Below are positions 18,850 through 28,054 of a stretch of 33,914 nucleotides of DNA, one piece after another (positions within the stretch are counted from its first letter, which is position 1; each line of letters opens with the position of its first letter). The stretch spans positions 1-33,914 of the forward strand of contig JAUPKU010000021.1 in NCBI GenBank assembly GCA_030837285.1, read 5' to 3'. This stretch comes from Thermoproteota archaeon. Lineage in GTDB: Archaea; Thermoproteota; Bathyarchaeia; RBG-16-48-13; GCA-020355125. Under the pieces are notes generated by a model, which was not told the DNA's origin, did not search any database, and saw only the letters and a list, made by a program, of their open reading frames with translations. The position numbers were made by a program, and so were the translations under genes.

Positions 18850-19860
18850 TTAAGTACCTGCCAGGGCTTGGGAGAAGATCTTTGTATATGGATCATTCAC
18901 CATTTTTGGAAAACGCTTCTTGTGACCGTTCATAATCAAAAATCGAGTTTTATCTTTAGTGAATTTGCCTAGAAAACTTGCTTTTAATCCACACTTCTCT
19001 AGGAGTTCCATGACTTCTTTTTCTACCTCAGGGTTGACAGCCGCTAAAATAGTCCCTGTGGAAGAGATGGATAGAACCTGCTTATCCGAAAAATGGAAAG
19101 CCTTCTGTATTAATCGGATTTCAGGAATAAGAGGTACTTTTGCGTTGTCAATTTCGAAGCCCAAATCAGATGCTTCAGCCATCTCGTTGAGCGCTGCTAC
19201 CAAACCACCTTCTGTTGCATCATGCATAGCATTTATGCCTCTTGACTCTGCAAGTTGTAGAGCTTCATTAACACAGCTTTGCATGTAGACTTGCTTGGTT
19301 AACTCTTCAACTTTTTGTCCACCAAACAGCTTCTTTGCTAGTCCTTTGCGAATCAACGAGAAGTTAACTACAGCCTCTAATCCTATGGGCTTTGTGCATA
19401 AAACGAGGTCTCCCACCGCTGCGCTTCTAGGGGTTTTCAATTTGGCCGGAGTAATTTCTCCATAGACTGTGCAGACTCCGACTAGACTGCGAATGCTGTT
19501 GTATCTGCCTGTGTGACCGGTAACTATGGCTATTCCTAGTTCATCAGCAGCTTTGCATGCTTGTCGCATGATTGTCTTGAAAGTTTCTAACTGCGTCTTT
19601 GCTGGACCTAAGAGGTTGAGGGTACAGTACTCAGGTTTTGCTCCAAAGATTGCCACATCCGAAGCTGCATAGTTGACCAATAGAAAGCCGAACCATTCTT
19701 CAGGCACTCCAGTACAAGGGTCTGTCTTAACTACAAGGTATCTGTCGCCTATCTTGTTAACTCCTGAATCATAGCCAGGTTTAGGCGGAACTACCACTCG
19801 AGGATCATTCTTGACACAAGACAATAGCTCATGTAGTTCGCGGTTAGATAGTTTTCCCAT
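18850..19860 (-). CDS. AIR synthase/HypE/ThiL (PurM superfamily) related protein
   Basis: YAASDVAIFGAKPEYCTLNLLGP, GHTGRYNSIRSLVGVCTVYGEI, MHDATEGGLVAALNEMAEAS, GTILAAVNPEVE. Confidence 0.85.
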   Translation of the reverse strand: MGKLSNRELHELLSCVKNDPRVVVPPKPGYDSGVNKIGDRYLVVKTDPCTGVPEEWFGFLLVNYAASDVAIFGAKPEYCTLNLLGPAKTQLETFKTIMRQACKAADELGIAIVTGHTGRYNSIRSLVGVCTVYGEITPAKLKTPRSAAVGDLVLCTKPIGLEAVVNFSLIRKGLAKKLFGGQKVEELTKQVYMQSCVNEALQLAESRGINAMHDATEGGLVAALNEMAEASDLGFEIDNAKVPLIPEIRLIQKAFHFSDKQVLSISSTGTILAAVNPEVEKEVMELLEKCGLKASFLGKFTKDKTRFLIMNGHKKRFPKMVNDPYTKIFSQALAGT

Positions 19861-19875
19861 ATTCCATTTTTAACC

Positions 19876-20418
19876 TTAGACGTAAATGTTGATTACCTTA
19901 CTTCTCTGCAATATTCCAATTATTAGTGCACAGACAATTATGCTTGGGATGATGTAGGTTCCATTATACACTGCAGAGTAAACTATTGGACTCATCCCCG
20001 CTGGCGCATAATCGGCAAAGTAGACTACACCTGAAACGAAGTGACTTATGAATCGACCTATGCCACCCACGACAACACCGATGATTGGAAGCTTCTGGAA
20101 GAATCCTGCAAGTCCAAGGCAGGCGAATGGTAAAGGATAATCAAGGATGAATTGGACAGGGTTTACGATAAAAGGTTCAATAGTAAGGTCGACTACCCCG
20201 AATACTGCGCCTGCAAATATGCCTATTTTAGGTCCTCTTCTTAGTGCAAGCCAAAAGATAGGTATCATCCCAAGGTTTATTGATCCGCCTTGTGGTAGAT
20301 TGAAGAAGGAATGGCTTAGGAGGCTTAACGTCCCTGCCAAAGCCACCATTATTATTATTTCTGCGAGTATTTTTGTTGAGAAAATAGATTTTCTATTGAT
20401 GTTATTTGGTTGTTTCAT
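19876..20418 (-). CDS. thiT: ECF transporter S component, ThiT-like (energy-coupled thiamine transporter)
   Basis: Hydrophobic 180 aa; SFFNLPQGGSINLGMIPIFWLALRRGPKIGIFAGAVFGVVDL and DYPLPFACLGLAG; directly preceded by a TPP riboswitch. Confidence 0.88.
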   Translation of the reverse strand: MKQPNNINRKSIFSTKILAEIIIMVALAGTLSLLSHSFFNLPQGGSINLGMIPIFWLALRRGPKIGIFAGAVFGVVDLTIEPFIVNPVQFILDYPLPFACLGLAGFFQKLPIIGVVVGGIGRFISHFVSGVVYFADYAPAGMSPIVYSAVYNGTYIIPSIIVCALIIGILQRSKVINIYV

Positions 20419-20426
20419 TTTTTTTT

Positions 20427-20520
20427 CCCTCCGCCAGTATTATCTGGTTCAGGTTCAAAGGGTCGAAGGCGTTTCAGCCATCCTCTCAGCAGGATATTAT
20501 TCCAGCTCCCCTCTAGTCTA
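20427..20520 (-). promoter_or_regulatory. TPP (THI-element) riboswitch
   Basis: Minus strand GAGGGGAGC...GCTGAGAGGATGG...GACCCTTTGAACCTGAACCAGATAATACTGGCGGAGGGA matches the THI-box conserved blocks (GGGG.GC, CTGAGA, ACCC, GAACCTGA..CxGATAATxCxGGCG.AGGGA). Confidence 0.95.
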
Positions 20521-20540
20521 ACCTAATGAAGACGTTTCTT

Positions 20541-20551
20541 ATATATTTAAT
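20541..20551 (-). promoter_or_regulatory. putative TATA box for the riboswitch-thiT transcript
   Basis: TTAAATATATAAG on minus strand about 20-30 nt upstream of the first riboswitch block. Confidence 0.5.
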
Positions 20552-20670
20552 TCATCTATGAAGGAAAAATTATTAGAATAATGAGTTCGATGATTTATTT
20601 TAGCAATAGTAAACTTTTTTACGTAATTTGCGGATAGTTTTTGTATAACGAGTTTTGTTAATTTGGAAGG

Positions 20671-21780
20671 TTAAAAGTAGTTTAGTAGTTGTGGATATAA
20701 TTTATGTATACTCCAATGGCATCTTTCTGATTCAATGTTTTTTCTCATGTTTTCTCTAAGTTCAGCATTAGTCATAAGATCCATTATCGCCTTAGCCAGA
20801 ATATTAGGTTCATAAATGTGCATTTTAAAGAGGATTTCGTTTCTACGATTAAACCATCTTACATCATTGTATGGAATAAGTTTACCAGTTTGTCCATCTT
20901 TTATTATCTCGTTGAATGGTGGCGCATCTACTGCTATGACTGGTTTGGAAAATCTAAAGGATTCTATAATAGGAAGACCAAAACCCTCAGAGAAGCTTGG
21001 AAAGACATAAAAGTTGCAGATTTGGTAAAGCCCGTTAACCTCTTCGGGAGTCATCATACCATAGCTATTTGTCAGCCAAATGTGATTCAGTCCCAATTCG
21101 GAAGTTAACGCCGGCAAATCACTGTATAGCTCTTTAAGCTGTTTCTGCTCAGAATTGTAGTATCTCTTAGGTTGTGAGTGTAATATTAGAAAGCTGTTAG
21201 GAACCTCTGCCTCAACGAGTTTAAATGCTCTAAGAAGACTGTCCAAACCTTTGCGGACGTCATTACTTGAAATGGTTAAAGCTACAAGTTTGTCTCTGAC
21301 CTTATCTTTGACAGATTGTACAAAAGAAGAGTTTACATTAGTTTCCTCCATGTCTAAACCGTGATGTACAATACCTGCTACATGGAGACCTACCTCTTCA
21401 AGCATTTGCCTTACGAAATCGCTAACTGCTACAATCTTAATTTTCTTGGCTACTCTGAGGCTGTCCTCATCCAACACGCTATGACCTTCAGTAGTCCCAT
21501 AGAAGACTATATTATCATTAGGTAACAACTCACCAAGGTACTTGAGAGTATCTTTCCGGACTGTTTCCATGAAGAGTATTTTTCCAGTAGGCTTCGAGTG
21601 CCTCCAGTCAAGAAGCTCGATGTGGCAGTAAGGTTGAAGCGCTTTTTGAATATCTAAAGACACATTTCTAAATGATGGCCAAGTAAGATTTGTAACGATC
21701 TTCAAATCAGTCACATGAGAGTGTGAATCAGTTTGTAAACGCAAATTAACAGCGCTTGAGTCAATACTGTTAGTGGTCAT
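20671..21780 (-). CDS. glycosyltransferase, GT4-type (GT-B fold)
   Basis: VFPSFSEGFGLPIIESFRFSKPVIAVDAPPFNEIIKDGQTGKLIPYND. Confidence 0.88.
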   Translation of the reverse strand: MTTNSIDSSAVNLRLQTDSHSHVTDLKIVTNLTWPSFRNVSLDIQKALQPYCHIELLDWRHSKPTGKILFMETVRKDTLKYLGELLPNDNIVFYGTTEGHSVLDEDSLRVAKKIKIVAVSDFVRQMLEEVGLHVAGIVHHGLDMEETNVNSSFVQSVKDKVRDKLVALTISSNDVRKGLDSLLRAFKLVEAEVPNSFLILHSQPKRYYNSEQKQLKELYSDLPALTSELGLNHIWLTNSYGMMTPEEVNGLYQICNFYVFPSFSEGFGLPIIESFRFSKPVIAVDAPPFNEIIKDGQTGKLIPYNDVRWFNRRNEILFKMHIYEPNILAKAIMDLMTNAELRENMRKNIESERCHWSIHKLYPQLLNYF

Positions 21781-21835
21781 TATCTCAACATCCGGATCTT
21801 GTTGATAAGAATTAGGAAGATTCTATATTTAGGAT

Positions 21836-23275
21836 ATGTTCATATTAGCCTTTTACACTCAGAGTGCCTCTATGGAGGAAACAGGAGAGTACTTTGATAT
21901 CTTCATTACTCATTCTATAAAAAGAAGCTGGTCGGATATGGAAAATCGTGAACTTGTCAGGCTTAAATGGAGCCTGATTCTTGAACTTGGATTCGCAGGT
22001 GCTTATGTCTCAATCACCAGAGGATTGTTCATCGTCTTCCTAGTTTCGACCGGATATGGTGTGGAGGAAATATCTTTTGTCATGCTCATCTCCACAGGAC
22101 TATCAGTGATTATGGGAGTCATACTTAGCAGATACCAATCATTCATTAGCAGCAGAATCAAGACCAAGTTGATTGCATTCCATGGCCTTGAGAGACTTAC
22201 ATGGCTCTTCATTCCGCTAGCAAACGAGTCTTCATCTATTTTGATTCTCTTCTCTATCTACAGTATTTTCTCAGTCTTCACAAGCACGTTCATGAACGTC
22301 ATTATTTATGGGGCTCTGCAAGAGAAAGACTTGAAAGAAGTGTTGTCTAAACGGTCGATTAGTGGTGGTGTATCAAATATAGTTGGTTTAATTCTGGGGA
22401 TATTTCTGCTAGCGTTTCTTCAGACAAAAGACAAGTTTGTGTATATATTTGGTTTAGGCTCACTAATAGGTCTCTTCTCTACGTGTCTAGTAATGTTTCT
22501 GAATATCCAGCATCTTGAAGAGACACTTTCCCCACAAAATGTCGAAAAACCTGAGAAGGTGTTTACAGCATCGCTGTTCTTCGTAATATTGATGATTGGT
22601 GGAAACCTTCTAGGAATAGTTTGGGTGCCTTATGTTATGAATTATCTTAAGGGACCGGATTATCTGATTGCATCTATGAGTCTAGTGGCGACGATGTCAA
22701 GTGTTGTTGCGGCTTTGGTTCTGGGAAGAAGATCATTGAAGACATTGAGGATAAGCCATGTTCTGAGCAGTTTATCCTCTCCAATCATTTTGCTCACAAC
22801 TGTGCCATCTCTGCACTTGGCTATTTCAGCATTCAATTCCTTTGTATACACTGGGGCTAACTTCTTGGGAAACTTCCTTTTTGCGGAATACAAGAGCTGG
22901 TATGGCGCCATAAGATCAAGCGTTTTACTGGTCATTCTGGGGAATCTCTCAATATTTTTAGCTGCCCCTATAGGAATGATTGTGAAAGAGGATTACGTTC
23001 TAGCATTTTCAGCAGTCTTTGTCATAACAGTAGTTTCAGCTTTATTCTCCTTGTTCGCCATTCCCGAAGTCTCCGTAGTTTCTGAAAATGTAGCCAGAAC
23101 TTACTCGTTTATAATGTATAGAAGCTGTTTGACAGGATATGGTATTACAGTAGAAGTTTCCAAAGAGACAATCATAGCGACTCTCCGACTTCTCGCCATA
23201 ATCTCAGTACTAACTACATTATTCACCATATACAGAGTTTTGACAGTAGTTATTACAGAGACAACTCTTATCTAA
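21836..23275 (+). CDS. MFS-type multi-pass membrane transporter-like protein
   Basis: Around 12 hydrophobic segments; start may be internal (e.g. MENRELVRLKWSL). Confidence 0.65.
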   Translation: MFILAFYTQSASMEETGEYFDIFITHSIKRSWSDMENRELVRLKWSLILELGFAGAYVSITRGLFIVFLVSTGYGVEEISFVMLISTGLSVIMGVILSRYQSFISSRIKTKLIAFHGLERLTWLFIPLANESSSILILFSIYSIFSVFTSTFMNVIIYGALQEKDLKEVLSKRSISGGVSNIVGLILGIFLLAFLQTKDKFVYIFGLGSLIGLFSTCLVMFLNIQHLEETLSPQNVEKPEKVFTASLFFVILMIGGNLLGIVWVPYVMNYLKGPDYLIASMSLVATMSSVVAALVLGRRSLKTLRISHVLSSLSSPIILLTTVPSLHLAISAFNSFVYTGANFLGNFLFAEYKSWYGAIRSSVLLVILGNLSIFLAAPIGMIVKEDYVLAFSAVFVITVVSALFSLFAIPEVSVVSENVARTYSFIMYRSCLTGYGITVEVSKETIIATLRLLAIISVLTTLFTIYRVLTVVITETTLI

Positions 23276-23302
23276 CCCGCAAGTCTAAATCTCGGTGAAG
23301 GT

Positions 23303-23962
23303 ATGCCAATGTCTGGAATTTCAGGAGGAGACCCATGGGGGATCCTAATTAATGCTTTTCGCCAGATTGCCCTAGACTTCGTCGTATACATACCTAGAAT
23401 ACTAGTAATGCTGATAATCTTCATAATAGCATTTTTTTTCATCAAAATACTAAACATTGCATTTAGAAAATTACTAAAACTGGCAGAATTGGATAGAATA
23501 ATAGGAAAACTCGCAGGTTTCGCCTTCCCCTTCTCCATGAACAGCCTCTTGATACTCTTGCTTGATGTAGGCATAGCGCTAATAGCCGTCTATGTTGTCT
23601 CTGGGCTTTTCCTAGATAGCCAGCAGATACTACTGGTGACTGAAGGACTGCGTTATGGCGCCCGTATAGTAAGCGTAGTCGTTGTAAGCATTTTCCTATT
23701 CTCTATTTTCGGAGTTGTTATTGACAAGATCAGAATTGAATCTATGAGCAGAGGATATATCTGGTTCATAACATTCCTGATAATAACGGCAATGTTAATG
23801 GATATTACAGCATTGACCGACCCAGTTAAGAACTCACTTATATCGGGCTTATCAATGGGGGTTGGGATTTCTCTGGGTGTTTTTGCTCTATGGTTCTTCT
23901 TCCACGATTACCTTGATAGAATTATTGGAAAAATTGGAAAACCTGAGGCAGAAAAAAAATAA
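23303..23962 (+). CDS. membrane protein with mechanosensitive-channel-type TM-helix repeats
   Basis: ILVMLIIFIIAFFFIKILNIAFRKLLKLAELDRIIGKLAGF resembles conserved TM_helix (CmpX/MscS-associated) repeats. Confidence 0.6.
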   Translation: MPMSGISGGDPWGILINAFRQIALDFVVYIPRILVMLIIFIIAFFFIKILNIAFRKLLKLAELDRIIGKLAGFAFPFSMNSLLILLLDVGIALIAVYVVSGLFLDSQQILLVTEGLRYGARIVSVVVVSIFLFSIFGVVIDKIRIESMSRGYIWFITFLIITAMLMDITALTDPVKNSLISGLSMGVGISLGVFALWFFFHDYLDRIIGKIGKPEAEKK

Positions 23963-24199
23963 TCGGTCCCATGCGCTTCTATCTAAAATTATTATATCTT
24001 GATATTAAGCCGCTTCTAAATTGAGATTTATAAAATCTTGAAAATTTCACCAAAAGAAAGCATAGTAATATAGAAAATGTTTAGACATCTAATAGATCGA
24101 GCCTAGATTAAAAGGATGGAAGAAGGAGAACTTCATCGAATTTTACCATATTTATGGTCTTCTAAATATTGATTTATACGACTGTTTATCTATGTAAAA

Positions 24200-24883
24200 G
24201 TGGAGATCAGTATGCCTCTAATCTATCAAATTATCCCTATACTATCCGATTTAATCGGTATAATAGTAAATTATCTTCCCAAAATCGTCTTAGCAGTTAT
24301 AGTTATAGCCTTGGGCTGGATTATTGGACGTCTCTTGAGCTCAGTAGTTGGAAGCATTGCAGGAAAGATGAGAATGGAATCATCTTTCAGAAAAGTGTCT
24401 ATTGGAAGAGCTATTCTGCGCGGAGGCCATACTCCCAGCACCTTTTTTGCTTCACTGACAAAAGGCATTATCTACTTGCTTTCAATCCTGTTTGCGTTGG
24501 AGCTTCTGACTATACCAGTGCTGACAGACTTTGTTCAAGTTCTCATTAACTTCATTCCTAATCTAGTTGGAGGAGTGTTGATTCTTATAGTAGGATTCAT
24601 CTTCGTCGATTGGATTGGAGAAGCGATAGAGAAGGGCAGTCTTTCAACTGCTCAGCCAAGCATTTTAGGTAATATTGTTAGAGTAATCCTCTACTTCATG
24701 GTAGTAACGATTGCTTTGGCACAATTAAAGGTCGACGTTACGATTCTCTATATATTCTCTCAAGCTTTTGCATGGAGTCTTGCGATCGCGACAGGCATTG
24801 CACTAGGTTGGAATCTGAAAGATAAAATCCGACCATTGATCGACAGTTTCTTCCATGACGATAATGATAAAGATACTGAATAA
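24200..24883 (+). CDS. membrane protein with mechanosensitive-channel-type TM-helix repeats
   Basis: LPKIVLAVIVIALGWIIGRLLSSVVGSIAGKMRMESSFRK and FIPNLVGGVLILIVGFIFVDWIGEAIE. Confidence 0.7.
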   Translation: MEISMPLIYQIIPILSDLIGIIVNYLPKIVLAVIVIALGWIIGRLLSSVVGSIAGKMRMESSFRKVSIGRAILRGGHTPSTFFASLTKGIIYLLSILFALELLTIPVLTDFVQVLINFIPNLVGGVLILIVGFIFVDWIGEAIEKGSLSTAQPSILGNIVRVILYFMVVTIALAQLKVDVTILYIFSQAFAWSLAIATGIALGWNLKDKIRPLIDSFFHDDNDKDTE

Positions 24884-24888
24884 GGCGA

Positions 24889-26199
24889 TTGAATGTTCTA
24901 TTGCTTGCAATGGATATTCATAAGCATCAATTCAGTGGAAAGAGGTTCAGCAATCCAATGAATTTGGGCATAGTAATGTATCAAACGAGTTTCACAAAAG
25001 GACAAGAACTCGTAGCTCAAAAAATGGCTCGGGAATTGGTGAAACAAGGCCACAAGGCATTCTTAATTACTGGCCCTTTCCACGACAATGAATTAGTTAC
25101 CGAGCATGACATGATTGAAAGAAGTACTGATGGGTATGTTTTGTTTAGAAAGAGTGATTTTGAAGTGCCTCTTGTTAGAGTTGATGGATATATCTCAAGT
25201 TGGCCTCCTCGTCGTATAATGTTTAAGGATTTTGTTAGTGTTTTGAGGAGACTTGTAGATCGCTTTAAACTTGATGTAATTATCAGTCACAGCACCCTAT
25301 GGAATGGACCCGAAGAGATAATCAAGTTCATAACCTGGAAGAAGATGTTGAAAGAACAGGGCTTAGACAGGGAAGGGATATTATATGCATGCATGCCCCA
25401 CTATCAACCACCAGACCCAATTCAATATAATATAATAGAGAGAGCTTATAGAGTCACCTGGAATAATATGGTCTTCCCGCAGATCTTTAATTCGGCTAGA
25501 CTTGTTCTCTGTACAACTCCTCTTGAGATCAATCAAATGATTGAGCTCGGAGCAAATAAGAGGCAGTGTCACATGTACTCTTGTGGCCTCGACGAAGAAC
25601 CCTACGAGAAATACTGGTCAAACGAGTCCTCAGACTTCTTTAAAACTCATTCAATTCCTACAGACGCCAAAATTATAACTTATTTAGGAACGATAGAAGA
25701 GAGGAAGAACCCTCTTGCTGTTGTAAGAATAGCAAGGATGCTTCAAAACTTGAAAGTACATTTTGTAATAGCTGGACAACCTTCGAGCCAAGATAAAGCT
25801 GTTAAGGAAGAAGCAAAAGGATTGGAGAACCTGAGTTACATAGGAAGAGTTACTGAAGAAGAAAAAATAATGCTGATCAAATCGTCATACGTCAATATTC
25901 TTATGAGTCGTATGGAAGCCTTTGGGATAACTCAACTCGAATTCATGTACGGAGGAGTGCCCATAATAACATCGGCAATAGGAGGACAGGGTTGGTTGAT
26001 AAGAGATGGTATAGACGGCATCCACGTTAAAGGACCCAACGATTTAGAAAGTGCAAAAAACGCAGTGGAAACTTTAGTAAAGAACAATGAGTTACATGAT
26101 AAATATGCCCTTAACGCAAAAGAAAGAGCAAAAGAATTCACACTTAGCAGGATAGTCTCAGATCTTATCTCCAAATTGACGCCTTTTACTACTTCCTAA
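24889..26199 (+). CDS. glycosyltransferase, GT4-type
   Basis: TYLGTIEERKNPLAVVRIARML, VNILMSRMEAFGITQLEFMYGGVPIITSAIGGQGWLIRDGIDGIHV; TTG start 5 nt after the previous stop. Confidence 0.82.
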   Translation: MNVLLLAMDIHKHQFSGKRFSNPMNLGIVMYQTSFTKGQELVAQKMARELVKQGHKAFLITGPFHDNELVTEHDMIERSTDGYVLFRKSDFEVPLVRVDGYISSWPPRRIMFKDFVSVLRRLVDRFKLDVIISHSTLWNGPEEIIKFITWKKMLKEQGLDREGILYACMPHYQPPDPIQYNIIERAYRVTWNNMVFPQIFNSARLVLCTTPLEINQMIELGANKRQCHMYSCGLDEEPYEKYWSNESSDFFKTHSIPTDAKIITYLGTIEERKNPLAVVRIARMLQNLKVHFVIAGQPSSQDKAVKEEAKGLENLSYIGRVTEEEKIMLIKSSYVNILMSRMEAFGITQLEFMYGGVPIITSAIGGQGWLIRDGIDGIHVKGPNDLESAKNAVETLVKNNELHDKYALNAKERAKEFTLSRIVSDLISKLTPFTTS

Positions 26200-26410
26200 A
26201 ATCCGAATCACTACCGTTACTGAAGATTTTTCTAGAAAATGATGAATTAAAATGCTTTTGGAAATAGAGCACTAGAAGATACTTGAGGTTCTGACTTTTT
26301 TTAAGCTCTAATGTAACAATCGCTTGTTTGAAATAGTTGTAAACAAATCTCTTAATTATTTTAAAAGGACGTATGCAATTTGATAAAAGTATTTCAGGAG
26401 TCTGAAAGGA

Positions 26411-26743
26411 TTACTGTTTCTCATTGGCTATCCATTGGATTAGTGGGACTAAAGCTTCAACTAAACTCTGTCCTTTGGAAGTCATTGAATATTCAACACG
26501 CGGAGGAATCTCATTGTATGATATCCTCGTTAGTATTCCATCTCTTTCTAGTTCTCTGAGTCTCGAAGTCAGGGTTTTAGTGCTAATGTGCTTGAAGAGT
26601 TTGTTTAGTTCGTTGAATCTTACTTTCTTTTGTGAACAACAGAATGTGCAGAGAATTTCCATGGTTCCTCTGTTGCTAAGCATTTTGAGAGTCCCTTTAT
26701 CGTCGGTTATACATTTTATAAGCGTAGGGTCAATAGTTTCCAT
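26411..26743 (-). CDS. HxlR-family winged-helix regulator
   Basis: LSNRGTMEILCTFCCSQKKVRFNELNKLFKHISTKTLTSRLRELERDGILTRISYNEIPPRVEYSMTSKGQSL. Confidence 0.88.
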   Translation of the reverse strand: METIDPTLIKCITDDKGTLKMLSNRGTMEILCTFCCSQKKVRFNELNKLFKHISTKTLTSRLRELERDGILTRISYNEIPPRVEYSMTSKGQSLVEALVPLIQWIANEKQ

Positions 26744-26752
26744 TGTTACCCC

Positions 26753-26802
26753 TACTGTAATACTTTCCTCTTTACAATTTAAATACTTTCCTAATTACAG
26801 TA
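26753..26802. promoter_or_regulatory. divergent promoter region with 9-bp inverted repeat TACTGTAAT / ATTACAGTA
   Basis: Arms 26753-26761 and 26794-26802 are exact reverse complements, bracketing AATTTAAATA (26776-26785). Confidence 0.6.
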
Positions 26803-26817
26803 TAGGATGGTGGAAAA

Positions 26818-27690
26818 ATGACAAAAAGAATCAAGAACATACCTAGTTGCTGCTCTCCAGACCTAGGAACCCAACAAGCAGTAGCAGACTCAAAGAAGGA
26901 AATCAGGAAGAGATATGGCGAATTGGCTAAAAACTCAGCTACATATGCCATCCCCGATAAAGACGCTGTTACTAAACAGGCAGAATATTCTCAAGAAGAA
27001 CTTGAACTACTGCCCAATAAAGCTGCGGCCGCTTCAGCAGGATGCGGAAACCCAACTGCACTGGCAAGACTCAAGAAAGGCGAAGTCGTGTTAGACTTGG
27101 GATCAGGCGGAGGAATAGATGTATTCCTAGCGGCAGAAAAGATCGGCCCAAAAGGCTTGGTTATAGGAGTTGACATGACGCCCGAGATGATCGACTTGGC
27201 AAGAGAAAACACGGTCAAGGCAGGTGCTGGTAACGTGGAATTCAGGCTCGGCGAGATAGAGCATCTCCCAGTAGCTGACATGAGTGTTGATGTCATAATT
27301 AGCAACTGCGTAATCAATCTATCCACGCAGAAAGAGCAAGTCTTCAAGGAAGCTTATAGAGTTCTCAAGAAAGGCGGAAGACTTCTGGTATCAGACATGA
27401 TGGTAAAGGGAATTCCAGATGAATCGAGAAGAAATATGACAATGTGGTCATCATGCATTGCTGAAGCAGTAGAACTTGAAGAATACATAAGAATGATAAG
27501 AGAGGCAGGCTTCACGGAAATAGAAGTAGTCAAAAATAAAGAATACTCCACAGAAACGATCAATAGCTGGATAGAATCCATAGAAGAGGACATGGACAAG
27601 AAGGAAAAAGAAGAATTGAGAAGACTGGAACATGCTGTTGAAGGCAAAATCAAAGTCTCACATGCAGATGTCCGTGCAACAAAGAAGTAA
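26818..27690 (+). CDS. arsM: arsenite S-adenosylmethionine methyltransferase
   Basis: VLDLGSGGGIDVFLAAEKIGPKGLVIGVDMTPEMI; ArsM cysteine contexts SAGCGNP, SNCVINLS, SSCIAEA. Confidence 0.92.
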   Translation: MTKRIKNIPSCCSPDLGTQQAVADSKKEIRKRYGELAKNSATYAIPDKDAVTKQAEYSQEELELLPNKAAAASAGCGNPTALARLKKGEVVLDLGSGGGIDVFLAAEKIGPKGLVIGVDMTPEMIDLARENTVKAGAGNVEFRLGEIEHLPVADMSVDVIISNCVINLSTQKEQVFKEAYRVLKKGGRLLVSDMMVKGIPDESRRNMTMWSSCIAEAVELEEYIRMIREAGFTEIEVVKNKEYSTETINSWIESIEEDMDKKEKEELRRLEHAVEGKIKVSHADVRATKK

Positions 27691-28054
27691 AAACAACAAT
27701 AAAGTAAAAGCAATCTATCAAGCAATATTTTGTGATAGCTTCCATTTACAACTCATATTAAGCTCGACATTTTTTTAAGATCTTTATCTACGCCTTCAAG
27801 GAGATCGTATTTATTTTCAAATAGTTTTTTAAAAAAAAAGTCTAAGGCAATGTCTTTTGCAGTAGACCTGATATGCACTATCATTTTTTAGTATACCGAA
27901 AACCGAAAGTCTAATGAAGGAATCTGGTTTCTTTGAGTCAAAGTAAATCCTAAGAATAAGATGAGAGTAACGAAAATTGATTATTATACACGAGAGAGAA
28001 TTGAGAACTTCATATATATAGGATCTTTACGGCTTTCTGCAGGAATGTGAGTAT

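Noticed and set aside
24169-24549. 126-aa + strand ORF overlapping the TM-helix protein in another frame
   Set aside because: The frame at 24200-24883 has clear TM-helix repeats; the alternative frame is Ser/Tyr-rich shadow sequence.
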